Assembly: GCA_963825585.1 (NCBI GenBank)
Contig: CAWGTX010000001.1
Coordinates: forward strand, 496,001 to 560,000
DNA length: 64,000 bases
Reading direction: 5' to 3'
Source of the DNA: JAOUGY01 sp963825585
GTDB lineage: Bacteria; Actinomycetota; Acidimicrobiia; Spongiisociales; ZC4RG35
Shown here piece by piece: positions 43,490-51,129 of this stretch. Under the pieces are notes generated by a model. That model was not told the DNA's origin and ran no database searches. It saw only the letters and a program-made list of their open reading frames with translations. Position 1 is the first letter of the stretch; each line of letters opens with the position of its first letter. The translations under genes and the position numbers were made by a program.

Positions 43490-44107
43490 ATGGCAGTGCC
43501 TCCAGACCGTCTCGTACCCGCCGAGAGCCGCCTTCCGCAGTCGCACCTGCTCTACGACACCATCCTCGAGGTGCATCGCCGGGCCATCGACGCCGGCGTC
43601 TCCCGCTACCCCGATCCCGCCACCGGATTCTGGGTGTTCACGGCCGAATACCTCTGGAACCGCGGCACCTGCTGCGACACCGGATGTCGGCACTGTCCGT
43701 TTGCGGAGCGAGGGGGAGGGCGAGGGGCGAGGAGCCGAGTAGCCCGACCAGCTGGCTTCTGGCTGAGTCGGGCGTGGCTGAGCTACGCGACTGTCGCCGA
43801 CGGCATTGGGGGCGGGCCGCCCGAATCGCCAACCCGCCACGAAGCGCTGTCGCGAGGAAACGAGACTCCAAGAAGCGAGACGTGCGACCACCCGACACGC
43901 CGGAACGGGTTCTGGCTCGGAGCTCGCAGCTCGGAGCTGGAAGCTATTCGCTCATCCTCTCCGGAGATTCGCTCGCAGGTGGACTTGGAGCGCTTGTCCG
44001 ACGGCTGCCATCGACATCCGATAGGTCATGAGGTCGCCGTCGACCTGGATGTGGCGTTCCACGTCGGTCACCTCGACGGCGGTGGGCGCCCCTTCGACCA
44101 CCAGTGA
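43490..44107 (+). CDS. DUF5522 family protein with aberrant C-terminal read-through
   Basis: The first 72 residues are a complete DUF5522 protein: RLPQSHLLYDTILEVHRRAIDAG, DPATGFWVFTAEYLWNRGTCC, then DTGCRHCPF, whose Cys cluster (CC, CxxC-like) suggests metal binding. Family members end right after this motif. Here no stop follows; the frame runs 133 more codons through a repeat-like intergenic block and antisense to the nitrobindin gene. The native end was probably about 43710, and the extra tail is likely non-functional. Confidence 0.7.
   Translation: MAVPPDRLVPAESRLPQSHLLYDTILEVHRRAIDAGVSRYPDPATGFWVFTAEYLWNRGTCCDTGCRHCPFAERGGGRGARSRVARPAGFWLSRAWLSYATVADGIGGGPPESPTRHEALSRGNETPRSETCDHPTRRNGFWLGARSSELEAIRSSSPEIRSQVDLERLSDGCHRHPIGHEVAVDLDVAFHVGHLDGGGRPFDHQ
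43709..43951. repeat. Repeat-like block between convergent genes
   Basis: Begins with GAGCGAGGGGGAGGGCGAGG, continues with GGCGAGGAGCC, CTGGCTTCTGGCTGAG, AAGAAGCGAGAC and, near the right end, CGGAACGGGTTCTGGCTCGG and CTCGGAGCTCGCAGCTCGGAG. Its words are shared with 39175-39258 (GCGAGGAGCC, TTCTGGC) and 4298-4414. It has removed the stop codon of the DUF5522 gene. Confidence 0.5.
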
Positions 44108-44419
44108 GCGGAGGTGGAGGTGGGTTCCGTCGATCGAGCCGCCGTGCACCTCGACGATGCCGGTGGGCGAGGAGAGCACCAGCTCGGCGCGGCCCGCCCC
44201 GCCCCAGCGGAAGTATCCGGTTTCGCTGTGGAGCGGCTGGCCGGAGTCGGGGCGGCGGGTGCGCTGGTGGTAGACGAGCGCCGGCTTTCCGGGCAGGGGT
44301 GTGATCGTGATCTCCTCGTGGTAGTCGAACGGCTCGATGGTGGGGTACTCGCCGTGACCGCTCCCGGTCCACGTGCCGATGAGGAACGCCATTTCGTCGA
44401 GGTCAGGATGATGGGTCAT
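43952..44419 (-). CDS. Nitrobindin-like heme-binding beta-barrel protein (FABP family)
   Basis: 155 aa, the normal size for the 10-stranded nitrobindin barrel. Signature start FLIGTWTGSGHGEYPTIEPFDYHEEI, then RTRRPDSGQPLHSETGYFRW, and the C-terminal MSMAAVGQALQVHLRANL carrying the expected proximal heme His. Nitrobindins bind ferric heme and NO and isomerise peroxynitrite. Start ATG 44419 lies 6 nt from TACGAT. Beyond the 44.4-kb start the open frame is antisense to the chloride channel gene. Confidence 0.88.
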   Translation of the reverse strand: MTHHPDLDEMAFLIGTWTGSGHGEYPTIEPFDYHEEITITPLPGKPALVYHQRTRRPDSGQPLHSETGYFRWGGAGRAELVLSSPTGIVEVHGGSIDGTHLHLRSLVVEGAPTAVEVTDVERHIQVDGDLMTYRMSMAAVGQALQVHLRANLRRG

Positions 44420-44425
44420 CGTTTG

Positions 44426-44493
44426 ATCGTATAGGTCCGGAGCGCCGGTGATCGGCACAGATGGGTCGAAGACTCGGATGGAACCGGTACCCT
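44426..44493. promoter_or_regulatory. Divergent leaderless -10 elements
   Basis: Minus-strand TACGAT (44426-44431) lies 6 nt before ATG 44419; plus-strand TACCCT (44488-44493) lies 7 nt before GTG 44501. Confidence 0.45.
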
Positions 44494-44500
44494 CCGACGG

Positions 44501-46591
44501 GTGAAGACCTGGACCCGGATACCCGAACGCGGCCTCGCCGTTCTGCGAGACCGGGAGACGGCCGGGTTCCTCGGCCTCTCGCTGCTGGTCGGCGTCGCCG
44601 TCGGCCTCGGGGCGGCGCTGCTGGTGGTGGTGGCCGAATCCATCGCCCATATGTTCGAGTGGGTCGACGACCGTTGGTTCGACGGCGCCTCGTGGTTCGT
44701 GCTCATCTCGGTTCCGTTCGGGGTGACGCTGGCCTGGTGGATCGCCCGCCGGTTCGCCCCCGAGGTCGCCGGCGACGGGGTTCCCGAGGCTGCGGCGGCG
44801 CTGGCGGTGCACGGCGGCTACATGCCCACCCGATCCATCCCGTTGAAGATCCTGGTCACGTCGCTGACGCTCGGTGGCGGCGGATCGGCCGGTCGCGAGG
44901 GCCCCATCGTCCAGATCGGGAGCGCCATCGGCTCGTCGGTTTCGCGTCGGTTCCACGTGGGCGAGGATCAGCTGCGGAGCCTGGTGGCGGCGGGGGCAGC
45001 CGCCGGGATCGGTGCCTCGTTCAACGCCCCGATCGCCGGGATGCTGTTCGCCCTCGAAGTGATTCTCGGGTCGTTCGCGGTCAGGCACATGTCGTCGGTG
45101 GTGTTGGCGAGCATCTCGGCCGCGGTCACCTTCCGCAGCCTGCTTCCGGCCGAGGCGGTGCTCAGCGCCGGGAGCTACACGATGGGCGATCCCCGCGAGC
45201 TGATCTTGTACGCCGGGCTGGCGGTGGTGGCCGTGGTGGCCGCCTACCTCTTCCTTCGACTGCTCGACATCGTGGAACGGTTCTCCGACAGGAATGCCCG
45301 TCCGGCCTGGCTGCGACCGGTGGGTTTGGGGGTCATCGTCGGTGGCATCGGCATGATCGACCCCCGACTGCTGGGCACCGGACAAACGTTCGTGCGCGAG
45401 CTGTTGTTGGCCCAGAAGTTCGAGGAGGGCACCGGTGTGTTGACGATCGCCTGGTGGGTGCTGTTGGCGCTGGCCTTGGGAAAGGTCGTCGCCACCGCGC
45501 TCACCGTCGCTACCGGCGGGTCCGGTGGCGCCTTCATGCCCAGTCTCTTCATCGGCGCCGCTGCGGGGGCCGGCTACGCCAAGATGGTGGAGCCGTTCTG
45601 GCCGGAGTCGATCTCGCCCATCCTGCCGGGCGCGTTCGCCGTGGTGGGGATGGCCACGGTGTTCGCGGCGGTGGCCCACGCTCCGCTCACCGCCATCCTC
45701 ATCGTCTTCGAGGTCACCGGCGCCAACGACTACGGGCTGGTCCTGCCCCTGATGCTGTCGGCGGCGTTCGCCACCTTCGTCGCCGACCGGGTCCACCCCG
45801 AAAGCGTGTACACCATGCCGTTGCGACGGCGCGGGATCACCCTGGTGAAGTCGGGGGAGATCGACCTGCTCGACACCGTGACGGTGGGCGACGTGATGCA
45901 GCCTCCCGCGGCCGAGATCGCCTCGACGATGCCGCTCGCCGAGGCCGCCGCCCTCATGGACCGGCATCGGTCGCATGGTCTTCCCGTGGTCGACGATCGG
46001 AAGCTGGTCGGGATCATCACCGTCACAGACATCCACCGGGGCGCCGCTGCCGGCTCGGTGGTGGGTGACGCCATGACGGCCCGTCCGGTGACGGTCGGCC
46101 CGTTGACTCCGGTGTCGCATGCTCTCGAACGGATGGCGGTGCTCGGGGTGGGGCGGCTTCCCGTCGTCGCCGAGGACGATGGCACCAGGCTGGTGGGTAT
46201 GTTCCGCCGCGAGCACGCCATCGACGCCTATCACCTGGCGTTGGGGGCCGCCACCGGTGGCGAGCTCGATCGGCAGCGCCTGCGACGTCGGACCGATCCG
46301 GGGGCCGACTACTTCGACTTCCGCGTCCCACCCGGTTCGGTGGCCGACCGGGTCGAGGTGAGCGGCGTCGACTGGCGTGGGTGCACGCTGGTGTCGGTGC
46401 GGCGCGGAACCGAGGTGGTCGTTCCGACCGGAGCCACCCGGCTCCAGTCCGACGACGTGGTCACCGCCTTCGGGTCGGCGGACTCCAAACGGGCCCTCAT
46501 CGACGCCCTCAACGAATTCGCCGACGAACCCACCGCAGAGATCACAGCCGAGGAACTGGCGCTGCTGCCGAAGCCGGAGCGGGAGGTCTGA
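44501..46591 (+). CDS. ClC family chloride channel/transporter with CBS pair and RCK-C domain
   Basis: 696 aa. The ClC membrane core has the anion-pathway motifs GSAGREGP (with the gating Glu), GIGASFNAPIAGMLFALE and GGSGGAFMPSLF. Two CBS domains follow (about 445-570: VGDVMQPPAAEI ... RSHGLPVVDDRKLVGIITVTDIHR ... GVGRLPVVAEDDG), then a TrkA-C/RCK-C domain (about 605-680: GCTLVSVRRGTEVVVPTGATRLQSDDVVTAFG). CBS and RCK-C suggest nucleotide or ligand gating. The gene starts with GTG close to TACCCT. The ligase gene follows immediately. Confidence 0.92.
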   Translation: MKTWTRIPERGLAVLRDRETAGFLGLSLLVGVAVGLGAALLVVVAESIAHMFEWVDDRWFDGASWFVLISVPFGVTLAWWIARRFAPEVAGDGVPEAAAALAVHGGYMPTRSIPLKILVTSLTLGGGGSAGREGPIVQIGSAIGSSVSRRFHVGEDQLRSLVAAGAAAGIGASFNAPIAGMLFALEVILGSFAVRHMSSVVLASISAAVTFRSLLPAEAVLSAGSYTMGDPRELILYAGLAVVAVVAAYLFLRLLDIVERFSDRNARPAWLRPVGLGVIVGGIGMIDPRLLGTGQTFVRELLLAQKFEEGTGVLTIAWWVLLALALGKVVATALTVATGGSGGAFMPSLFIGAAAGAGYAKMVEPFWPESISPILPGAFAVVGMATVFAAVAHAPLTAILIVFEVTGANDYGLVLPLMLSAAFATFVADRVHPESVYTMPLRRRGITLVKSGEIDLLDTVTVGDVMQPPAAEIASTMPLAEAAALMDRHRSHGLPVVDDRKLVGIITVTDIHRGAAAGSVVGDAMTARPVTVGPLTPVSHALERMAVLGVGRLPVVAEDDGTRLVGMFRREHAIDAYHLALGAATGGELDRQRLRRRTDPGADYFDFRVPPGSVADRVEVSGVDWRGCTLVSVRRGTEVVVPTGATRLQSDDVVTAFGSADSKRALIDALNEFADEPTAEITAEELALLPKPEREV

Positions 46592-46593
46592 CG

Positions 46594-47887
46594 TTGCTCG
46601 CAGGTGGTGACTTCGCCTCCGCCGACGAGCTCGACCGTCATCGACACGAGCGTTGGATGGTTCAGCGCCGCCACGTGATTTCGTCGCCGTTCCTGACGGC
46701 CGTGTGGGCGGGGGCCCCGGTACCCGAGCGCCTCGACGATCTCCCATCGCTGCCCCTGACCGACAAGGCGATGCTGCGGGTCGACCAGGCCGCCCATCCG
46801 CCATTCGGGAGCTACCTGACCTTTGATGCGGTGGCCCGCCTTCATCGCACGTCCGGCACCACCGGCCAGGCGATGAACATCGCCCTGTCGGCCGCCGACG
46901 CCCACGTGACTGCGGTGGTCGGCGGCCGTGCTCAGTCGGCGGCTGGGCTCGGTCCCGGGCACCGGGTGATCCACTGCCTGAACTACCAGCTGTGGATGGG
47001 CGGGCTCACCGACCACATGACCCTCGAGCAGACCGGTGCCATGGTGGTCCCCTTCGGCGTGGGCAGCTCCCGCCTGCTCATCGAGACCATCCTCGAGGTG
47101 GGTATCACCGCCATCTCGTGCACCCCGTCGTATCCGTCGGTGCTGGAGCGGGTCATCGCCGAGGACTTCCCCGGGCTGGCGCCGACAGACCTCGGGCTCC
47201 GGCTGGGCCTGTTCGGTGGCGAGCCCGGTCTCGATGACCCGCGGTTCCGCGGCCGCCTGGAACGAACCTGGGGGTTCGAGGCCCGCAACTCGAATTACGG
47301 GGTGTCGGATGTGTTCTGCAACTTCGCCTCACAGTGCCACCTCGACCCCGACCTGCACTTCTGTGCTGCCGACGTGCTGTGGGCCGAGCTGATCGATCCC
47401 GACACCACCGACGTCGGTGCCGCTGACGGCGGGGGCGTCGGGTGAGCTGGTGTTGACCCATCTCGAACGCGACTGTCAGCCGCTGGTCCGGTTTCGTTCC
47501 GGCGACGTGGTCGTCATCACATCCACCGATCCGTGTGACTGCGGTCGCACCGGGTTTCGGTTCCGGGTGATCGGTCGGTCTGACGACATGGTCGTGGTGC
47601 GTGGCGTCAATGTGTTCCCCACCGCCGTCGCGTCGGTGGTCAATACCGTCCCCGGGCTGTCGGGCGAATACCGGATCGTGCTGTCCGGCCCACCTCCGTA
47701 TCACCGCCTGCCGGTGGAGGTCGAGGCGGCGGACGGGGTGGAGGCGGGGGAGGTTCTGGCCCGGCATGTCGAGGACGCCATCCACACCGGCGTGCGGGTG
47801 ACCGCCGAGGTGCGGGTGGTCCCGTTCGGAACCCTTCCTCGCACAGAGGGGAAGACGAGACGAGTGATCAGGGAGGACCGTCCATGA
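46594..47887 (+). CDS. Phenylacetate-CoA ligase (PaaK)-like protein, interrupted by a one-base frameshift
   Basis: The first part (to about 47415) has LPSLPLTDKAMLR, HRTSGTTGQAMNI, the Cys residues of PaaK-type enzymes and NYGVSDVFCNFASQCH. It then goes out of frame and stops at 47445. The second part, in the next frame, gives VPLTAGASGELVLTHLERDC, RSGDVV and GRSDDMVVVRGVNVFPTAV and ends at 47887. One surplus G at 47416/47417 explains the break; the corrected protein is about 430 aa, normal for the family. The start is TTG 46594 with GGGAGG 7 nt upstream. It activates an aromatic or other acid to a CoA thioester; the adjacent enoyl-CoA hydratase overlaps it by 4 bp. Confidence 0.85.
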
Positions 47888-48642
47888 CCGACACCGTGAT
47901 CTGCGAGACATCCGAGCGAGTGGCCGTGATCCGACTCAACCGGCCGCACCGCCTGAACGCCATCAACAGGGAGCTGCTGGCCGACCTGGCGGCGGCGCTC
48001 GAGGCGGCGCAGTCCGATCCCGACGTGGACGTGATCGTGCTGACGGGGGAGGGGCGGGCGTTCTGCGCCGGTGATGACCTCAAGGAGTTCGACGACCAGG
48101 TGGGGGACCGAGACGAGACCACCGCCTACGTCGAGTCGATCCAGGACATCACCCGTCTCATCATGCAGCGCCCCAAGCCGGTGGTGGGTGCGGTGAACGG
48201 ATGGGCCGCCGGGGGCGGGCTGGAGTGGGTGGCGAACTGCGACATCGCCGTCATGGGTGAGACGTGTCGGTGCTTCTTCCCGGAGTTGTCGCTGGGCGTG
48301 TTCGTCACCGGTGGGATCACATCGCTGCTCCCGGCCACCGTCGGGCTGCAACGCGCCAAGGAGCTGATCATGCTGGGCGAGAAGTTCGACGCCGCTGCGG
48401 CGCTCGAGATGGGTCTGGTGGCCAGGGTGGTGCCCGACGATCAGGTGACGGCGACCGCGCTGGACATCGCTCGGCGACTGGCGGCGTTGCCGCAGCAGAT
48501 GCTGCACCGCACCAAGCAGGTCCTCAACGACGGCTACACCAACACGCTCGAGCAGGCGATGCGGGTCGAGACCGCCGCCACGGTGGAGGGGTTTCTGGAC
48601 CCGTCCACGCAGCGGCGCGTCGACTGGGCTCTACGGAGTTGA
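47884..48642 (+). CDS. Enoyl-CoA hydratase/isomerase family protein
   Basis: 252 aa crotonase. Oxyanion-hole motifs are GEGRAFCAGDDLKEF and AVNGWAAGGGLEWVANCDIAV; the second active-site loop is FFPELSLGVFVTGGITSLLPATVGLQRAKELI. The subtype (hydratase, isomerase or other) is not clear. ATGA overlap with the ligase gene makes a two-gene CoA-dependent pathway module, perhaps for aromatic or branched acid degradation. Confidence 0.88.
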   Translation: MTDTVICETSERVAVIRLNRPHRLNAINRELLADLAAALEAAQSDPDVDVIVLTGEGRAFCAGDDLKEFDDQVGDRDETTAYVESIQDITRLIMQRPKPVVGAVNGWAAGGGLEWVANCDIAVMGETCRCFFPELSLGVFVTGGITSLLPATVGLQRAKELIMLGEKFDAAAALEMGLVARVVPDDQVTATALDIARRLAALPQQMLHRTKQVLNDGYTNTLEQAMRVETAATVEGFLDPSTQRRVDWALRS

Positions 48643-48850
48643 ATCCGGTCAGGTGAGGTCGACCGACGTGTCGGTGCCGGCCTCGGCGTCGGCCGGGGCA
48701 GGGGCCTCGTCGGGGGCGGTGTTGAGCTCGAGCGGAAGTCCCTGGAACAGCTACTCGACCCTCATACCCACTACGGCGGCGTGGCGGTGCAGGATCGCCG
48801 GCGCCTCGTCCGAGGCTCGACCTCTACCTGAGGTTGACTCCGTTGGGCCG
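48643..48850. other. 208-bp convergent intergenic region with possible coding remnant
   Basis: Between the hydratase stop and the bpa stop. On the minus strand a short stretch reads LFQGLPLELNTAPDEAP followed by an Ala/Asp/Thr tail and a stop, but it has an in-frame TAG just before it and no start codon. It may be the tail of a lost gene. Nothing else is visible. Confidence 0.3.
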
Positions 48851-49348
48851 CTAGAGATAGAGGCCCGTCGGCTCCTGCTGTTGGGGGGCGCCCTGTCCGA
48901 TCGCCCTGCGCTGCATCTCGGCGAGCTGTGCCTGGGCCGCCATCTGCTGGCTGAACAGCGACGCCTGGATCCCGTGGAAGAGCCCCTCGAGCCAGCCGAT
49001 CAGCTGAGCCTGGGCGATCCGCAGTTCCGACTCCGAGGGGATGTCGTCGCGGTGGAGCGGCTCGAAGATCTCGTTGAACTCCTCCTGGAGATCTTTGGAG
49101 AGCACTTCCCGCAGTTCGTCGAGCGAGCGCTCGTGGATGCGCATGAGCCGTTGGCGTCCAGGCTCGTCGAGCGGTGACTGACGTACCTCCTCGAGCATGG
49201 CCCTGGTCATCGAAGCGATCCGGATGAGCTTGGTGGGCTGCAGGATCGACGGAGCGTCGGGGTCGGCTGCGGCCTCCGCCTCGGGGTTGGCTGTGTGGGC
49301 GGCCCCGGGCGGCTCAACCGCATCGGGCCTGATGGCGTCTTCGGTCAT
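48851..49348 (-). CDS. bpa: Bacterial proteasome activator (Bpa / DUF2587)
   Basis: 165 aa. Acidic disordered N terminus (about 45 residues), then the four-helix core: LIRIASMTRAMLEEVRQSPLDEPGRQRLMRIHERSLDEL, LQEEFNEIFEPL and ELRIAQAQLIGWLEGLFHGIQASLF. It ends PTGLYL; the mycobacterial protein Rv3780 ends GQYL, and this Tyr-containing tail docks into the 20S proteasome to open its gate without ATP. The Gln is Leu here. No proteasome subunit is in the window. Start 7 nt from a TAGGCT box. Confidence 0.9.
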   Translation of the reverse strand: MTEDAIRPDAVEPPGAAHTANPEAEAAADPDAPSILQPTKLIRIASMTRAMLEEVRQSPLDEPGRQRLMRIHERSLDELREVLSKDLQEEFNEIFEPLHRDDIPSESELRIAQAQLIGWLEGLFHGIQASLFSQQMAAQAQLAEMQRRAIGQGAPQQQEPTGLYL

Positions 49349-49355
49349 GGAGTCC

Positions 49356-49361
49356 AGCCTA
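49356..49361 (-). promoter_or_regulatory. -10 element TAGGCT, leaderless bpa start
   Basis: Lies 7 nt before ATG 49348 on the minus strand; no ribosome binding site is present. Confidence 0.4.
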
Positions 49362-49473
49362 ACCTGGAACGGTCGCTGCCGGTCGCCTACCGCCGTCGCA
49401 CAATCCTGTCGGTCGTATGGTATCGTTGAGCAACGCCAATGGTCGCGGTCGACCCGTTGGTGACAGTGAGCAC

Positions 49474-49512
49474 GAAGCACAGCTCGGAAGCACAGCCCGG
49501 AAGCACAGCCCG
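49474..49512. repeat. 13-bp tandem repeat x3 in the leader of the BldC-like gene
   Basis: GAAGCACAGCYCG occurs three times head to tail (49474, 49487, 49500), 28 bp before the start codon. It could be a binding array or an RNA element. Confidence 0.6.
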
Positions 49513-49539
49513 GAAGATCGGTTTGAAGGAGGATCTCAG

Positions 49540-49782
49540 ATGGCCGGCCTCGACGACTACCCACCGATTCTCGACGCCGCCCAGGTGGCGGATCTCCTCG
49601 GCATGAACATCCAGATGGTGCGCCGCTACGCCCGTGAGGGTCGCATCCCCGCCTACAAGCTGCCCGGCGGTCGCACGTTCAAGTTCTTCCGGGACGAGGT
49701 GTTCGAGTTCGTTCGATCCCATCCCGTCATCCCGGGCGAGATGGAAGAGGATGAGTTGGTCAGCGAGACCGACGAGGCCTGA
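49540..49782 (+). CDS. BldC-like MerR/excisionase-type helix-turn-helix protein
   Basis: 80 aa. Compact winged helix: PILDAAQVADLLGMNIQMVRRYAREGRIPAYKLPGGRTFKFFRDEVFEFV, followed by an acidic tail. It resembles BldC and MerR-superfamily excisionase-like DNA-binding proteins that bind direct repeats as head-to-tail oligomers; the three 13-bp direct repeats just upstream are therefore a plausible autoregulatory target. AAGGAGGA lies 5 nt before the ATG. The 3' end overlaps the convergent gene by 23 bp. Confidence 0.8.
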   Translation: MAGLDDYPPILDAAQVADLLGMNIQMVRRYAREGRIPAYKLPGGRTFKFFRDEVFEFVRSHPVIPGEMEEDELVSETDEA

Positions 49783-50329
49783 GCGCCAGATCGATCTGCT
49801 CGGCGGGGAGGGACGTTCGGGTGCCGTCGACATCACGGACAATCACATGATCGGTCGCCACCACCTCGATGCTGCCGCGCACCGAGAAGGCAAGACCGGT
49901 GGCCACCAGTTCCACCGTCTCGCCCGTCTGCTCGTACTCCGACAACCTGGCCTTGAAGGTGATCGATCCGCCGCGTGGCGCTATGCCCCCGTGGCGGCTC
50001 GGGGTGAGCACGAGTGCGACTCGGTCGAGCTTGGCGTCGGCATGTTCCGTGGCAGTCTCCACCGACAGGTAGTCCTTGCCAACGTGGACCACGTGGCCGG
50101 TGATGGTCCTTCCGTCGATCACCACCGACACCCGATCGCCTCGCATGGCTGCTTCCCGCGCCACGTCCGACGAGCTTCGGTGCCGCATCCGTCCGATCTC
50201 GGTCTCGAGCTCGGCAGTCTCGGCCTCTGCGCGGAGCTCGGCACCCGCTCCCTGGCGCAACTCGCGAGCCAGCCCTTCCAGGGGGTCCTCGCTCCACGGC
50301 GGAAAAGATGGTCCTGGGGGAGTCGTCAT
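49760..50329 (-). CDS. Uncharacterised protein next to the Tad locus
   Basis: 189 aa. N-terminal PPWSEDPLEGLARELRQGAGAELRAEAETAELETEIGRMRHR is predicted coiled coil. A beta-rich region follows: GDRVSVVIDGRTITGHVVHVGKDYLSVETATEHADAKLDRVALVL, which looks like a small Sm/SH3-type barrel, then a second strand-rich part to the end. No family was identified. It is divergent from cpaB across a 41-bp gap, so shared regulation with the pilus operon is possible. ATG 50329 was preferred over 50398, which lies in the intergenic region. Confidence 0.65.
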   Translation of the reverse strand: MTTPPGPSFPPWSEDPLEGLARELRQGAGAELRAEAETAELETEIGRMRHRSSSDVAREAAMRGDRVSVVIDGRTITGHVVHVGKDYLSVETATEHADAKLDRVALVLTPSRHGGIAPRGGSITFKARLSEYEQTGETVELVATGLAFSVRGSIEVVATDHVIVRDVDGTRTSLPAEQIDLALRPRRSR

Positions 50330-50370
50330 GTGGACCGAATGGATAGCATGCCGCCGCGGGGAGGGGTGGA

Positions 50371-51129
50371 ATGGTGACACAACATGCTGGGGAGGCATCC
50401 CGTACCGATGTGCCGGCGATCGGACGTCGCCCGTTCTGGGCGCGGGTGTCCGCTGGTCAGGTGATCATGGTGTTTGCCGCCTTGGCGGCATTCGTACTCA
50501 ATGTGAATGTGCTCCGATCCCAGGAAGCCGTCGCCCTGGTGGCGGTCGCCGCCCAGGACCTCGCTCCGGGCACCGAGCTCGAGGCGTCGATGCTCGAGTT
50601 CGTCGAGATCGATGCCGAGAATCCGGTTGTCGAGCGTCTGGTCACCGATGTGGGGCTCGAGTCGGTGCTGGGCAAGGTGGTCACCAACCGGGTCTTCGCC
50701 GGCGAGTTCGTGAGCGCGGCGGCACTGTCCGAGCGGGCAACCGACTCCAACCTTCGGGCCATGACGGTTCCGGTTGACGCCTCGCACGCCGGTGGTGGCG
50801 ACCTCATCGCCCGCGGCGACCTGGTGGACCTCATCGCCGTGTCGGACGGAACGGCCCGATATGTGGTCACAGGGGCTCAGGTGCTCGACGTCCCCTCGGC
50901 CGAAACCGGTGGCCTGGTGGGAACCACCGACTACTTCGTCGTCATCGCCGTCGACGCCGACACGGCCCTGGCGGTGGCCGAGGCGCTGCAGGCCGAATCG
51001 CTGGAGATCGTCCTTTCGACGGGGGCTCCCACCCCGGAGCGGTTGACGCTGCCGGGGACCCCGGCGACGCCCGACGCTGGAGAACCGAACACCGGAGAAG
51101 GGGAAGGGTCGGGCGAGGAGGGCGGCTGA
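50371..51129 (+). CDS. cpaB: Flp pilus assembly protein CpaB (SAF domain)
   Basis: 252 aa. One N-terminal membrane segment (VIMVFAALAAFVLNVNVL), then a SAF/RcpC-like domain (VAVAAQDLAPGTELEASMLEFVEID; VVTNRVFAGEFVSAAALSE; GDLIARGDLVDLIAVSDG). The C terminus is low-complexity Gly/Glu/Pro. In proteobacteria CpaB links the secretin to peptidoglycan; actinobacteria lack the outer-membrane secretin. It is the first gene of the Tad operon, with GGGGAGG upstream and stop/start overlap with tadZ. Confidence 0.85.
   Translation: MVTQHAGEASRTDVPAIGRRPFWARVSAGQVIMVFAALAAFVLNVNVLRSQEAVALVAVAAQDLAPGTELEASMLEFVEIDAENPVVERLVTDVGLESVLGKVVTNRVFAGEFVSAAALSERATDSNLRAMTVPVDASHAGGGDLIARGDLVDLIAVSDGTARYVVTGAQVLDVPSAETGGLVGTTDYFVVIAVDADTALAVAEALQAESLEIVLSTGAPTPERLTLPGTPATPDAGEPNTGEGEGSGEEGG

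Noticed and set aside
44420..46804. Very long minus-strand frame antisense to the chloride channel gene
   Set aside because: His/Gly/Arg/Asp-rich low-complexity translation with no start signals; shadow of the ClC gene.
16560..47887. Programmed +1 frameshifting as the accepted explanation for the four broken genes
   Set aside because: The four contexts share no slippery motif or stop codon at the site and the genes are unrelated; kept only as an alternative to sequence error.
48643..48850. Amidohydrolase-like DPHTHYGG fragment on the plus strand
   Set aside because: Only about 25 residues, no flanking homology; could be chance.
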